Of a DNA stretch of 19,311 nucleotides, positions 1 through 7,130 are shown piece by piece. The first letter of the stretch is position 1, and each line of letters opens with the position of its first letter. The translations under genes and the position numbers were made by a program. The stretch is taken from positions 1 through 19,311 of the forward strand of contig JAUZQX010000061.1 in assembly GCA_030950765.1 (NCBI GenBank), given 5' to 3'. The DNA comes from Ghiorsea sp. GTDB taxonomy: Bacteria; Pseudomonadota; Zetaproteobacteria; Mariprofundales; Mariprofundaceae. The notes beneath the pieces were generated by a model, which searched no databases, was not told the DNA's origin, and saw only the letters and a list, made by a program, of their open reading frames with translations.

Positions 1-1
1 C

Positions 2-1804
2 TTAAATATGAATCGCTTTATTATCCGAATCCAATACGGATTCATGAATCATTTCTGATAATGTTGGATGCGGGAACATATGATGCGCTAGTTCTGCTTC
101 CGTGGTTTCCAAAGTACGTGCAAGTTGCAAAGATACAATCAACTCCGTCGCTTCCGCACCCACAATGTGTGCGCCCAAAAGCTCGCCTGTTTCTGCATCA
201 AAAATGGTTTTAACCATACCTTCTGTTTCTGCTAAACCCATGGCTTTGCCATTGGTTGCATAAGACATACGCCCTACTTTAATATCCAAACCTTCTTCTT
301 TGCACTGTTTCTCTGTTTTACCACATGAACCCACTTGTGGCTGGCAGTAAGTACACCCTGGTACATTGCCATAGTCCACAGGATGCGGTGCGCCGCCGTT
401 GATGGCTTCAACGCATACAATGCCTTCATGCGATGCAACATGTGCCAATGCTGGCGCACCAATCACATCACCAATGGCATAAATACCTTGATGGTCGGTG
501 CGGTAGTAATCATCAACTTCAATTTGTTGGCGTTCCACTTTCATGGCTGTATTTTCAACACCAATGCTGTCGGTATTACCCACAACACCCACTGCCACCA
601 AACAAACATCGCCTTCAATGGTTTGTTCTTTATCTTTCACGCTATAAGTTACTACGGCTTTGCCATCAATATTTTTCGCTGATGAAACCATAGCATTGGT
701 TACGATTTTGATTTTGTTTTTCTTAAATGAGCGGGCAACTACCTTTGAAATCTCTTCATCTTCCAATGGTAAGATTTGTGGTGCAGCTTCAATCACTGTC
801 ACTTCAGAGCCCATAGCTTTGTAGAAGTATGCGAATTCCATACCAATCGCACCCGAACCAATCACAACCAAATGTTGGGGTAATTTGGTTGGCGCTAAAG
901 CTTGTTTGTAAGTGATAATCACTTCGTTATCCACATCCATGCCCGGGAAAGCACGCGCTCTTGCGCCTGTCGCCACAATCACATGTTTGGCGGTGACTTG
1001 TGTTTTCTTACCCTCTTTTTCAACCATTAATTTGTTGTCTGCTTCAAACGTGGCATAACCTTCAATATGGGTGACTTTATTTTTCTTGAATAAGAAACCA
1101 ATACCGCCATTCAATTTCGCAGAAATCTTACGTGAGCGGGCAACCGCTTTTTTCAAGTCTGGTTTGGCTTCTGTGATACCCAAACCTAGCTCATCACCAC
1201 TATGTTGAATGACGTTAATGATTTCAGCCGTGCGCAACAATGCTTTGGTGGGAATACAACCCCAGTTCAAACAAATCCCACCCAGATGTGTAGATTCAAT
1301 ACATGCAACATTTAAACCCAATTGTGCTGCGCGAATCGCAGCCACATAACCACCTGGGCCTGAACCAATCACGACCACATCATACTCACCATCAGGGTTA
1401 TACACGCCTGCAGGTTTAAGGTTTAATTCATGTTCTTCATTCGATGAAGGTGCGGCTGCCAATGTATCCACAACTTCTTGCGCTGTCGCAACTGGCGCTG
1501 CTGCTTCAGCAGCCGGTGTTTCACCTGATAAGTTTTCTGGTTCATAGTCTGCGGGGACTTCTTCGTCATCTTCAGCAATCACTGCAATCGCAGCACCAAC
1601 TGGCACCAAATCGCCTTCTTGGGCGATGATTTTATGCATAATGCCTTCATCAATCACTTCCACTTCCATGGTCGCTTTGTCGGTTTCCACTTCAAGCATG
1701 ACTTCGCCTGATTCAAGTGTATCGCCTTCTTTTTTTAGCCAACGGGCAATTTTTCCTTCAGTCATGGTGGGTGATAGTTGGGTCATAAATACATCAATTG
1801 GCAT
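2..1804 (-). CDS. lpd: Dihydrolipoyl dehydrogenase (PDH E3) with N-terminal lipoyl domain
   Basis: E3 flavoenzyme that reoxidises dihydrolipoamide on E2 using NAD+. It is complete at 600 residues, against about 470 for an ordinary E3, because a lipoyl domain (about 1-80; ETDKAT with lipoyl Lys43) and an Ala/Pro/Glu-rich linker (about 90-135) precede the enzyme. The E3 core starts near 138 with the FAD motif GSGPGG (147-152). The redox disulfide is Cys178/Cys183 in GGICLNWGCIPT, and the C-terminal HPTLSE (His579, Glu584) is the usual catalytic His-Glu pair. An unusual run of four cysteines (484, 487, 494, 501) lies between the central and interface domains. ATG start with GAGGT upstream. Last gene of the PDH operon, 95 bases after aceF. 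Lipoyl-bearing E3s are known in several bacteria. Function is certain by motifs; a role in pyruvate rather than another 2-oxoacid complex is inferred from the neighbours. Confidence 0.97.
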   Translation of the reverse strand: MPIDVFMTQLSPTMTEGKIARWLKKEGDTLESGEVMLEVETDKATMEVEVIDEGIMHKIIAQEGDLVPVGAAIAVIAEDDEEVPADYEPENLSGETPAAEAAAPVATAQEVVDTLAAAPSSNEEHELNLKPAGVYNPDGEYDVVVIGSGPGGYVAAIRAAQLGLNVACIESTHLGGICLNWGCIPTKALLRTAEIINVIQHSGDELGLGITEAKPDLKKAVARSRKISAKLNGGIGFLFKKNKVTHIEGYATFEADNKLMVEKEGKKTQVTAKHVIVATGARARAFPGMDVDNEVIITYKQALAPTKLPQHLVVIGSGAIGMEFAYFYKAMGSEVTVIEAAPQILPLEDEEISKVVARSFKKNKIKIVTNAMVSSAKNIDGKAVVTYSVKDKEQTIEGDVCLVAVGVVGNTDSIGVENTAMKVERQQIEVDDYYRTDHQGIYAIGDVIGAPALAHVASHEGIVCVEAINGGAPHPVDYGNVPGCTYCQPQVGSCGKTEKQCKEEGLDIKVGRMSYATNGKAMGLAETEGMVKTIFDAETGELLGAHIVGAEATELIVSLQLARTLETTEAELAHHMFPHPTLSEMIHESVLDSDNKAIHI

Positions 1805-1828
1805 GGTTTACCTCGTTCAAAGAATGAA

Positions 1829-1894
1829 TCACAAAGAACACTAAGAGCACCGAGAAATAACAAATCTCTGTGCCTTCTGTGCCCTCTGCGGTGA
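1829..1894. repeat. Imperfect palindromic repeat between aceF and lpd
   Basis: Arms at 1829-1855 and 1865-1894 form a long imperfect inverted repeat with a loop of about 9 bases. Aligned by hand, 19 of 27 positions are Watson-Crick pairs. On the transcribed minus strand five more become G-U pairs, so the RNA hairpin is stronger on that strand. A 3-base bulge breaks one arm. The words AAGAACAC and GCAC/GAGA recur in a related repeat at 3233-3310. No T-run follows, so it is not a classical terminator. Confidence 0.6.
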
Positions 1895-1899
1895 AAATA

Positions 1900-3216
1900 T
1901 TAAATTAATACGGATGCAGGGCATTCGATGTGCTTTTTCAATGCGTTCAAATATTCAGCACCGACCGTGCCATCAACCACGCGGTGGTCACATGAAAGGG
2001 TTAAGGTCATCATTTTTTTGACAACCACTTGTCCATTTTCTGCCACCGCACGTTCCTCTGTACCACCCACTGCCAAAATCGCACCTTCTGGTGGGTTTAC
2101 AATCGCTTGAAATTGTTTAATGCCATACATACCCAAGTTTGAAATTGAGAATGTACCGCCTGTATATTCTTCTGGTTTTAATTCACCAGCGCGCGCTTTT
2201 CCTGCCAGTTCTTTAATTTCATTGGAAATATCAACAATACTTTTTTGCTCGGCAAAACGAACAATCGGCGTAATCAAACCACCTTCAATCGCTACAGCAA
2301 TAGAAATATGTGCATGTTTATGTTGGTAGGTGTGTGAGTCTGCCCATGATGCATTGGCTGCTGGCACATCCACCAAAGCTTTGGATACCGCTTTGACGAT
2401 AAAATCATTTACACTCAATTTGAATGCACCGTCAGCCGATTCATTCAATTGCGCGCGCAAGTCCATCAATCTATCCATTTCAACATCTAAACTTAAATAG
2501 AAGTGGGGAACTTGTTGTTTAGATTCCGTTAAACGACGTGCAATCGCTTTACGCATCATGCTGTTTTCAATGGCTTCATATTCATCTGCATGATATGGCA
2601 TTGGGCCAGCAGGGATTGGGCGAATCGCAGTTGGTGCAACAAAAGATGCACCACCCAAATTAATGCCGCGTTTGGCTGCATTTTCAATATCAGCTTTAAC
2701 AATACGACCTCTAGGGCCAGTGCCTGTTATGGCTGCAAGGTTAATGCCTTTTTGTTTTGCCAATCTGCGCGCCAAAGGCGAAGCTTTGATACGTTTGTCA
2801 TTCGCAGCACGCTCTACAGCGGCTGTATCTACTGGCGCCGGTGTGGCTGCAACTTCACTTGGTGCAGGTACAACGCTGGGTGTTGGCTCTGCTTCCACAG
2901 CAGAAGGTGTACCATGTGTTTCCACAATTGGCTCTTGCCCACTACCTTCTGGTACATAATCCACAGGCACTTCTTCATCATCTTCAGCAATCACACCGAT
3001 GGCTTCACCAACCGTTACAAGTGCACCCTCTGGTGCAATGATTTTATGCAATACACCTTCATCAATGACTTCCACTTCCATGGTTGCTTTATCGGTTTCC
3101 ACCTCAAGCATCACTTCACCAGATTCAAGTGTATCGCCTTCTTTTTTCAGCCAACGCGCAATTTTACCTTCGGTCATCGTCGGTGATAATTGGGTCATAA
3201 AAATATCAATCGGCAT
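1900..3216 (-). CDS. aceF: Dihydrolipoyllysine acetyltransferase, PDH E2
   Basis: Core E2 of the pyruvate dehydrogenase complex; moves the acetyl group from the lipoyl arm to CoA. 438 residues in the usual order. One lipoyl domain lies at about 1-80 (ETDKAT, Lys43), followed by an Ala/Pro/Val-rich linker. A peripheral-subunit-binding domain follows at about 143-180 (ASPLARRLAKQKGIN, then GTGPRGRI). The catalytic domain runs to the C-terminus, with the active-site motif DHRVVDG (His411, Asp415). A single lipoyl domain is a short form compared with the three in enteric E2. Its first 90 residues are nearly identical to those of the downstream E3. ATG start with GAGGT in a leader shared with lpd. 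It sits 108 bases after pdhB; that gap is filled by a palindromic repeat. Confidence 0.97.
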   Translation of the reverse strand: MPIDIFMTQLSPTMTEGKIARWLKKEGDTLESGEVMLEVETDKATMEVEVIDEGVLHKIIAPEGALVTVGEAIGVIAEDDEEVPVDYVPEGSGQEPIVETHGTPSAVEAEPTPSVVPAPSEVAATPAPVDTAAVERAANDKRIKASPLARRLAKQKGINLAAITGTGPRGRIVKADIENAAKRGINLGGASFVAPTAIRPIPAGPMPYHADEYEAIENSMMRKAIARRLTESKQQVPHFYLSLDVEMDRLMDLRAQLNESADGAFKLSVNDFIVKAVSKALVDVPAANASWADSHTYQHKHAHISIAVAIEGGLITPIVRFAEQKSIVDISNEIKELAGKARAGELKPEEYTGGTFSISNLGMYGIKQFQAIVNPPEGAILAVGGTEERAVAENGQVVVKKMMTLTLSCDHRVVDGTVGAEYLNALKKHIECPASVLI

Positions 3217-3232
3217 GGTTTACCTCATTCAA

Positions 3233-3310
3233 GGATTCACCACGAAGAACACGAAGAATGCAAGATAGTTTAGACTAAACCATTCACACCTTGTGACTTT
3301 GTGGTTCAAA
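3233..3310. repeat. Imperfect palindromic repeat between pdhB and aceF
   Basis: Left arm about 3236-3260 (TTCACCACGAAGAACACGAAG) and right arm about 3281-3309 form an imperfect inverted repeat sharing CCAC, AAG, CAC and GAATG blocks. Its centre holds a perfect 13-base palindrome, GTTTAGACTAAAC (3268-3280). The words resemble the repeat at 1829-1894. Repeats of this CACGAAG type are, from memory, scattered through many bacterial genomes; I cannot check copy number here. Confidence 0.55.
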
Positions 3311-3324
3311 TTTTTCATATCTTT

Positions 3325-4305
3325 TTAAGCTCGGTTACAGACAACACGTGCTGCTTCCACAATCTCGGCTACGGATGGCAAGGCATAGTTTTCTAAGTTT
3401 GCAGCATATGGCATCGGTACATCTTTACCTGTTACACGCGCAACAGGCGCATCCAAATCATCAAATGCTTTTTCCATAATACGTGCAGAAATTTCTGCGC
3501 CAATACCTGCAAAACGCCAGCCTTCTTCAATCACAACAGCACGATTGGTCTTCGCAACCGATGTTAGAATAGTTGCTTCGTCTAATGGGCGAATCGTGCG
3601 CGGATCAACCACTTCAGCATCAATGCCTTGTTTTGCCAACTCTTCAGCTGCAAGCAGGGCATATCCTGTCATACGTGAGTGGGCAATAAGGGTCACATCA
3701 CTGCCAACACGTTTGATGTCGGCTTTGCCCAGCGGAATAATATATTCACCTTCAGGGACTTCTCCAATATCACCGTAGTTCATTTCATTTTCGATAAAAA
3801 TCACAGTGTCGTTATCACGAATGGATGCTGCCAACAAACCTTTGGCATCCGCAGGGTTGGACGGCATGACTACTTTCAAACCTGGAATATTGGCATACCA
3901 ATTCTCAAAGGCTTGGGAGTGTTGTGAACTTACACGAGCCGCAGCACCACCAGCACCACGGAACACCATAGGGCAATCGTATTGACCGCCAGTCATGTAT
4001 TTCATTTTCGCCGCAGCATTCACAATTTGGTCAGCTGCAAGTATAGCAAAGTTCCAAGTCATGAACTCAATCACAGGGCGCAAGCCAGCCATAGCAGCAC
4101 CAACACCAAGCCCTGCAAAACCTAGCTCAGTAATGGGTGTATCAATCACACGCCTTGGGCCAAACTTGTCCAACATGCCTTGGGACACTTTATATGCGCC
4201 ATTGTATTCAGCCACTTCTTCGCCCATAAGAAATACACGCTCATCGCGCTCCATTTCTTGGCACATTGCCTGATTTAATGCGTCACGATACGTAATCTTT
4301 GCCAT
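3325..4305 (-). CDS. pdhB: Pyruvate dehydrogenase E1 component, beta subunit
   Basis: Beta subunit of the thiamine-diphosphate-dependent E1; pairs with PdhA as alpha2/beta2 and supplies part of the cofactor site. 326 residues, normal for the family. Typical signatures are GEEVAEYNGAYKVSQG near 28-43, DTPITELGFAGLGVG with the ThDP-activating glutamate at Glu60, and FRGAGGAAARVSSQHSQ. The C-terminal transketolase domain is complete, with VVIEEGWRFAGIG. ATG start lies one base after the pdhA stop (TGA-T-ATG), so the two subunits are probably translationally coupled and made in equal amounts. The class that includes E1 beta of branched-chain oxoacid complexes looks similar; the surrounding E2/E3 and close likeness to PDH favour pyruvate. 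Confidence 0.95.
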   Translation of the reverse strand: MAKITYRDALNQAMCQEMERDERVFLMGEEVAEYNGAYKVSQGMLDKFGPRRVIDTPITELGFAGLGVGAAMAGLRPVIEFMTWNFAILAADQIVNAAAKMKYMTGGQYDCPMVFRGAGGAAARVSSQHSQAFENWYANIPGLKVVMPSNPADAKGLLAASIRDNDTVIFIENEMNYGDIGEVPEGEYIIPLGKADIKRVGSDVTLIAHSRMTGYALLAAEELAKQGIDAEVVDPRTIRPLDEATILTSVAKTNRAVVIEEGWRFAGIGAEISARIMEKAFDDLDAPVARVTGKDVPMPYAANLENYALPSVAEIVEAARVVCNRA

Positions 4306-4306
4306 A

Positions 4307-5362
4307 TCAGCCTACCTGCCTTGGATAAGGGTATGCATTGGGAATTTCATCGGTGATGATGTCATCCCATAATGCAGAAAGATCGGGTTCAGGCTGTGCC
4401 TCTGCGGCTTTTGCCACTGCCACCACTTCTTTCTTAATATCTTTGTCTTTTTGTTTGAAGTCTGCTTCAGTTGACAAACCAGCTTCAATCATTTGTTTTT
4501 GTAAACGTACGATTGGGTCGCGGCCAGAGCGCCATTCATCCACTTCATCACGTGTACGGTATGTCGCAGGATCTGACATCGAATGACCGCGATAACGGTA
4601 GGTCATCATTTCTACAATCATCGGACCTTTGCCCGAACGCGCATGTTCAATGGCTTCTGCCATTTTGCGTTCCACTTCCAATACATCCATACCATCTACT
4701 TGGATACCCGGCACCTTGAAAGAAATACCACGTTTATAAAGGTGTGTTTCAGCTGATGCACGACTGAGCGAAGTACCCATCGCATATTGGTTGTTTTCAA
4801 TCACAAACACGACTGGCAATTTCCAAAGTGCTGCCATATTAAATGACTCATATACTGCGCCTTGATTTACACCACCATCACCCATAATAGTAATAGAAAC
4901 ACGTTTATCATCATTATACTTGCTTGCAAAAGCGAACCCCGTGCCGATTGGTACTTGTTCACCCACGATACCATTACCACCCGCAAAGTTTTTCTCTTTA
5001 TCAAACATGTGCATGGAACCGCCTTTGCCGCCCACAATGCCGCCCGCACGACCTAATAACTCTGCCATAATGGCCGTTGGGTCGGAGCCGCGAGCAATAA
5101 TATGCCCGTGGTCACGATAACTTGTCATCATATAATCAGTAGGTTCAGATGCTTCTTCCATACCCACACACACAGCTTCTTGTCCATTGCATAAATGGCA
5201 GAAGCCACCAATCTTTTTCAAGCCGTACATCTGCCCTGCTTTTTCTTCAAAGCGGCGAATATAAAGCATCATATCGTGCATAGCATGTAAACGCTCAGCG
5301 CTATAAAAGCGTCCTTCTTGCGTAATACCAGCTTGGTTTTCTTCTTGGTTTTTGGTTGTCAT
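4307..5362 (-). CDS. pdhA: Pyruvate dehydrogenase E1 component, alpha subunit
   Basis: Alpha subunit of E1; with PdhB it decarboxylates pyruvate and acetylates the lipoyl arm of E2. 351 residues. The ThDP/Mg motif is present as GDG (161-163) through NN (190-191). GFCHLCNGQEAVCVG (about 53-67) and the flexible active-site loop YRYRGHSMSDP (255-265, with His260 and Ser261) are typical of PDH-type E1 alpha. ATG start preceded by GGGGA four bases away. First gene of the operon, so the promoter should lie upstream of 5362. This two-subunit E1 differs from the single-chain AceE of enteric bacteria. Confidence 0.95.
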   Translation of the reverse strand: MTTKNQEENQAGITQEGRFYSAERLHAMHDMMLYIRRFEEKAGQMYGLKKIGGFCHLCNGQEAVCVGMEEASEPTDYMMTSYRDHGHIIARGSDPTAIMAELLGRAGGIVGGKGGSMHMFDKEKNFAGGNGIVGEQVPIGTGFAFASKYNDDKRVSITIMGDGGVNQGAVYESFNMAALWKLPVVFVIENNQYAMGTSLSRASAETHLYKRGISFKVPGIQVDGMDVLEVERKMAEAIEHARSGKGPMIVEMMTYRYRGHSMSDPATYRTRDEVDEWRSGRDPIVRLQKQMIEAGLSTEADFKQKDKDIKKEVVAVAKAAEAQPEPDLSALWDDIITDEIPNAYPYPRQVG

Positions 5363-5437
5363 AACATCCCCAATCGTTTCGCTAGAATGCGAACTATGCC
5401 CGACTCATATCCCTTCGCAAGCCTAAAAGACTTCAAG

Positions 5438-5468
5438 CGTATAAAATACACCCATCAAAGCTTCACAA
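5438..5468 (-). promoter_or_regulatory. Candidate promoter of the PDH operon
   Basis: Reading the minus strand, TTGTGA (5463-5468) is followed after 18-19 bases by TTATAC/TATACG (5438-5444), about 75 bases before the pdhA start. Spacing is slightly long and the match partial. It is a candidate only; no operator for a PdhR-type regulator was recognised. Confidence 0.3.
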
Positions 5469-5874
5469 TATGAATAGGTAAAATCATTATCCAAACAGTC
5501 ATCCCACGATATACAATCAGGACATAATATAAGACAATAATCCAGTGTTTTTCGCATCAGGGTTTATAATTCATGCTCTTTTATAAGCTTATTATGTAAC
5601 TATAGTTAACGACCAGTCCCTTACTGGTAAACTCTATACGTTTCTGTGCTAATTTTCTTCGCGTACTTTCCCTTATCATGATAGGGCTAACTTAGGGATC
5701 CAGAATGCAGCACCCAGTTAAAAAAATACTTAAAATACACCATCAATAAAGGTGACCTACCAACAGACCCGCAACAATCGAACCCGATGGTATTTCGATC
5801 CCTGTGTAAAGGGTTTTTATACGCTGCCTTACCAGCCCATACTTTAAACCTGCACACGCATCTTTGGCTACGAG

Positions 5875-5917
5875 CTAAGCGCCTGAGTAGTCCTACTGCT
5901 GCAATATGGCGCATTAG
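5875..5917. other. Predicted stem-loop, possible part of a structured RNA
   Basis: CTAAGCGCC (5875-5883) pairs with GGCGC-A-TTAG (5908-5917), giving nine pairs with one bulged A. The stem encloses a second hairpin AGTAG/CTACT (5886-5897). No T-run follows on either strand, so it does not look like a simple terminator. It may belong to a larger RNA in the surrounding gap. Confidence 0.4.
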
Positions 5918-5983
5918 AATGACAACCAAAATGCTTCAAGCTATCACTGTGCTTACCCACAATTCGTTTGCGAAGCGTTTTAT

Positions 5984-6448
5984 TCATGCCTTAATGATTA
6001 CCTGCTCGCCACACTGAACACGCGCAAATAAATCTATCACATCGTCATTCTGCATTCGGATACAACCATGGGACACAGGTAAACCAATCTTACTCTCTTC
6101 ATTCGTACCATGAATATAAATATATCGATTTTTCGTATCGACATGCCCTCGTTTATTTACACCCACTTCTAAACCTTCTAACCAGAGAATGCGACTCAGT
6201 ATCCAATCGCCCTTTTTTTCGCACATTTCTTGTTTAAAAACACCCTTTGGCTTCCTAGATTCAAAATAAGTATAAGAAGGTAAACCTTCGCCTATTTTTG
6301 CATAAATTCGATGCCTACCAAGTGGTGTTTGAAAACTATTCTCTTGGTTTCCTATCCCTTTGCTTGCCGTAGATATAGGATAAACACAAACAACACCTGT
6401 TTTGCGATGGTGGTAAAGTTTTTGTTCTGACACAACGATTTTAATCAT
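5984..6448 (-). CDS. L,D-transpeptidase (YkuD fold), no signal peptide
   Basis: Small YkuD-domain protein, 154 residues from ATG. The active-site signature is complete: HGTN (His113) followed by the catalytic SHGCIRM with Cys128. Proteins of this fold cross-link or tether peptidoglycan stem peptides in the periplasm. The chain, however, begins directly with MIKIVVSEQKLYHH, and neither a signal peptide nor a membrane segment is visible. Start choice: ATG at 6448 overlaps the hda stop by 8 bases; a TTG at 6457 in frame would add three residues. Last gene of the minus-strand cluster. Short exported-looking YkuD proteins without leaders exist in proteobacteria, but how this one reaches the wall, or whether it acts elsewhere, is unclear. 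Confidence 0.88.
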   Translation of the reverse strand: MIKIVVSEQKLYHHRKTGVVCVYPISTASKGIGNQENSFQTPLGRHRIYAKIGEGLPSYTYFESRKPKGVFKQEMCEKKGDWILSRILWLEGLEVGVNKRGHVDTKNRYIYIHGTNEESKIGLPVSHGCIRMQNDDVIDLFARVQCGEQVIIKA

Positions 6449-7127
6449 GCTCTGCAAGCACTCGTAAAGCTAAAGCTGCATTCATTTTCACCTTATGTGC
6501 CTTAGAGTAGGCATCAAGCAAAACAAGCGCGCTTAACAGCGCATCTAAGCTGCGCGGAACATATTGTAACAATATTGGTAAAACTGTTTCTTTCATATCC
6601 CACTGCATGTGATGCAATACTGAATCCAATACATACTTCAAATCTTTATCATCTGCTGGCGCTGACATTTGTGTTTTTTCCATCATCAACAATCGGCTTC
6701 GCAACTCTGGAGGCATAAGCTCTTCTGCACATCGCCAGCTAATCAGCAGTGCTTTATTCATTTCTTTGGCCCGTTCAATTAAGTGAAACACTGCATATGC
6801 AAACGCAGATGGTAATGTACCTGCAGGTAAGTCCAGTATCCAATAAGCCTGAAGCTCGCACTGTTCCAGCCATAGCTTCAACTGCTGCACTGACGACACA
6901 TTACGCTCATCACAAGCCAACAGTGCAACCTGAGGGTTTTCATCTGCCAGTGCCTGCAACAAATGGCTCTTGCCTGACACGCCATCCGATGTTAACCAGA
7001 GCAACCCTCCCTGCACAAACCACAATGCCAATCGTCCAGACGCTTCTTCAACTTGAGGGTGGCGCACCCAGCTCCCATAATGTTTTCGAACAGGCAAGGA
7101 AAGCGCCAATGTTTGCTGCTCACTCAC
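6441..7127 (-). CDS. hda: Hda-like DnaA regulatory AAA+ protein
   Basis: Homologue of the DnaA/Hda family. Hda works with the DNA-loaded beta clamp to make DnaA hydrolyse its ATP, which prevents re-initiation of replication. 228 residues, as expected for Hda. Residues 44-60 hold the P-loop region (LTSDGVSGKSHLLQAL; Lys53, Ser54), which lacks the usual first glycine. MPPELRSRL (about 155) matches the Box VII arginine region. The C-terminus resembles the Hda lid domain (VPRSLDALLSALVLLDAYS). The N-terminal ALSLPV is a weakened form of the clamp-binding QLSLPL. GTG start, three bases after the DUF2066 stop. DUF2066 next to hda is a familiar proteobacterial pairing and supports the call. Sequence divergence leaves some doubt about regulatory activity. 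Confidence 0.82.
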   Translation of the reverse strand: MSEQQTLALSLPVRKHYGSWVRHPQVEEASGRLALWFVQGGLLWLTSDGVSGKSHLLQALADENPQVALLACDERNVSSVQQLKLWLEQCELQAYWILDLPAGTLPSAFAYAVFHLIERAKEMNKALLISWRCAEELMPPELRSRLLMMEKTQMSAPADDKDLKYVLDSVLHHMQWDMKETVLPILLQYVPRSLDALLSALVLLDAYSKAHKVKMNAALALRVLAEHD

Positions 7128-7130
7128 AAC

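Larger units (their letters stand above)
5363..5983. other. Long intergenic gap with clustered inverted repeats
   Basis: No convincing gene was found on either strand. Short frames at 5687-5929 (minus) and 5787-6017 (plus) have no family resemblance or ribosome site. The gap must hold the PDH promoter and the end of the ldt-hda transcript. It contains the following structures: a perfect 12-base palindrome at 5597-5608; a 6-bp hairpin ACCAGT/ACTGGT at 5612-5628; CCC-TATCATGATA-GGG at 5670-5686; ATCGAA/TTCGAT at 5777-5799; a CCCT/AGGG hairpin plus T5 at 5800-5818 (plus strand); and the larger stem at 5875-5917. The density of structure suggests a non-coding RNA or a decayed element, but neither is shown. 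Confidence 0.5.

Noticed and set aside
2590..3186. 198-codon open frame on the plus strand opposite aceF
   Set aside because: It lies wholly antisense to a certain gene; the product is rich in Cys, Phe, Trp and His in a way typical of antisense reading, with no domain.
5718..5758. Possible minus-strand terminator: CACC/GGTG hairpin before a T7 run
   Set aside because: The T-run is about 14 bases from a four-pair stem, too weak and too far for a confident call.
5800..5818. Plus-strand hairpin CCCT/AGGG followed by TTTTT
   Set aside because: It looks like a terminator, but the stem has only four pairs and no plus-strand gene ends there; kept only as part of the structured gap.
5875..5917. Integron attC site
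   Set aside because: The stem lacks the conserved GTTRRRY/RYYYAAC ends and no integrase or cassette gene is nearby.
5687..5929. 80-codon minus-strand frame in the long gap
   Set aside because: The Cys/Arg-rich product resembles no family I know, has no ribosome site and runs through the inverted repeats, so it is more likely non-coding. It could be a remnant.
5953..5975. Plus-strand hairpin CGTTT/AAGCG followed by TTTTATT
   Set aside because: No plus-strand gene precedes it, the stem contains a wobble pair and a 3-base loop, and on the minus strand it has no T-run.
5787..6017. 76-codon plus-strand frame in the long gap
   Set aside because: It overlaps the end of the transpeptidase gene, lacks a ribosome site and shows no protein-like pattern.
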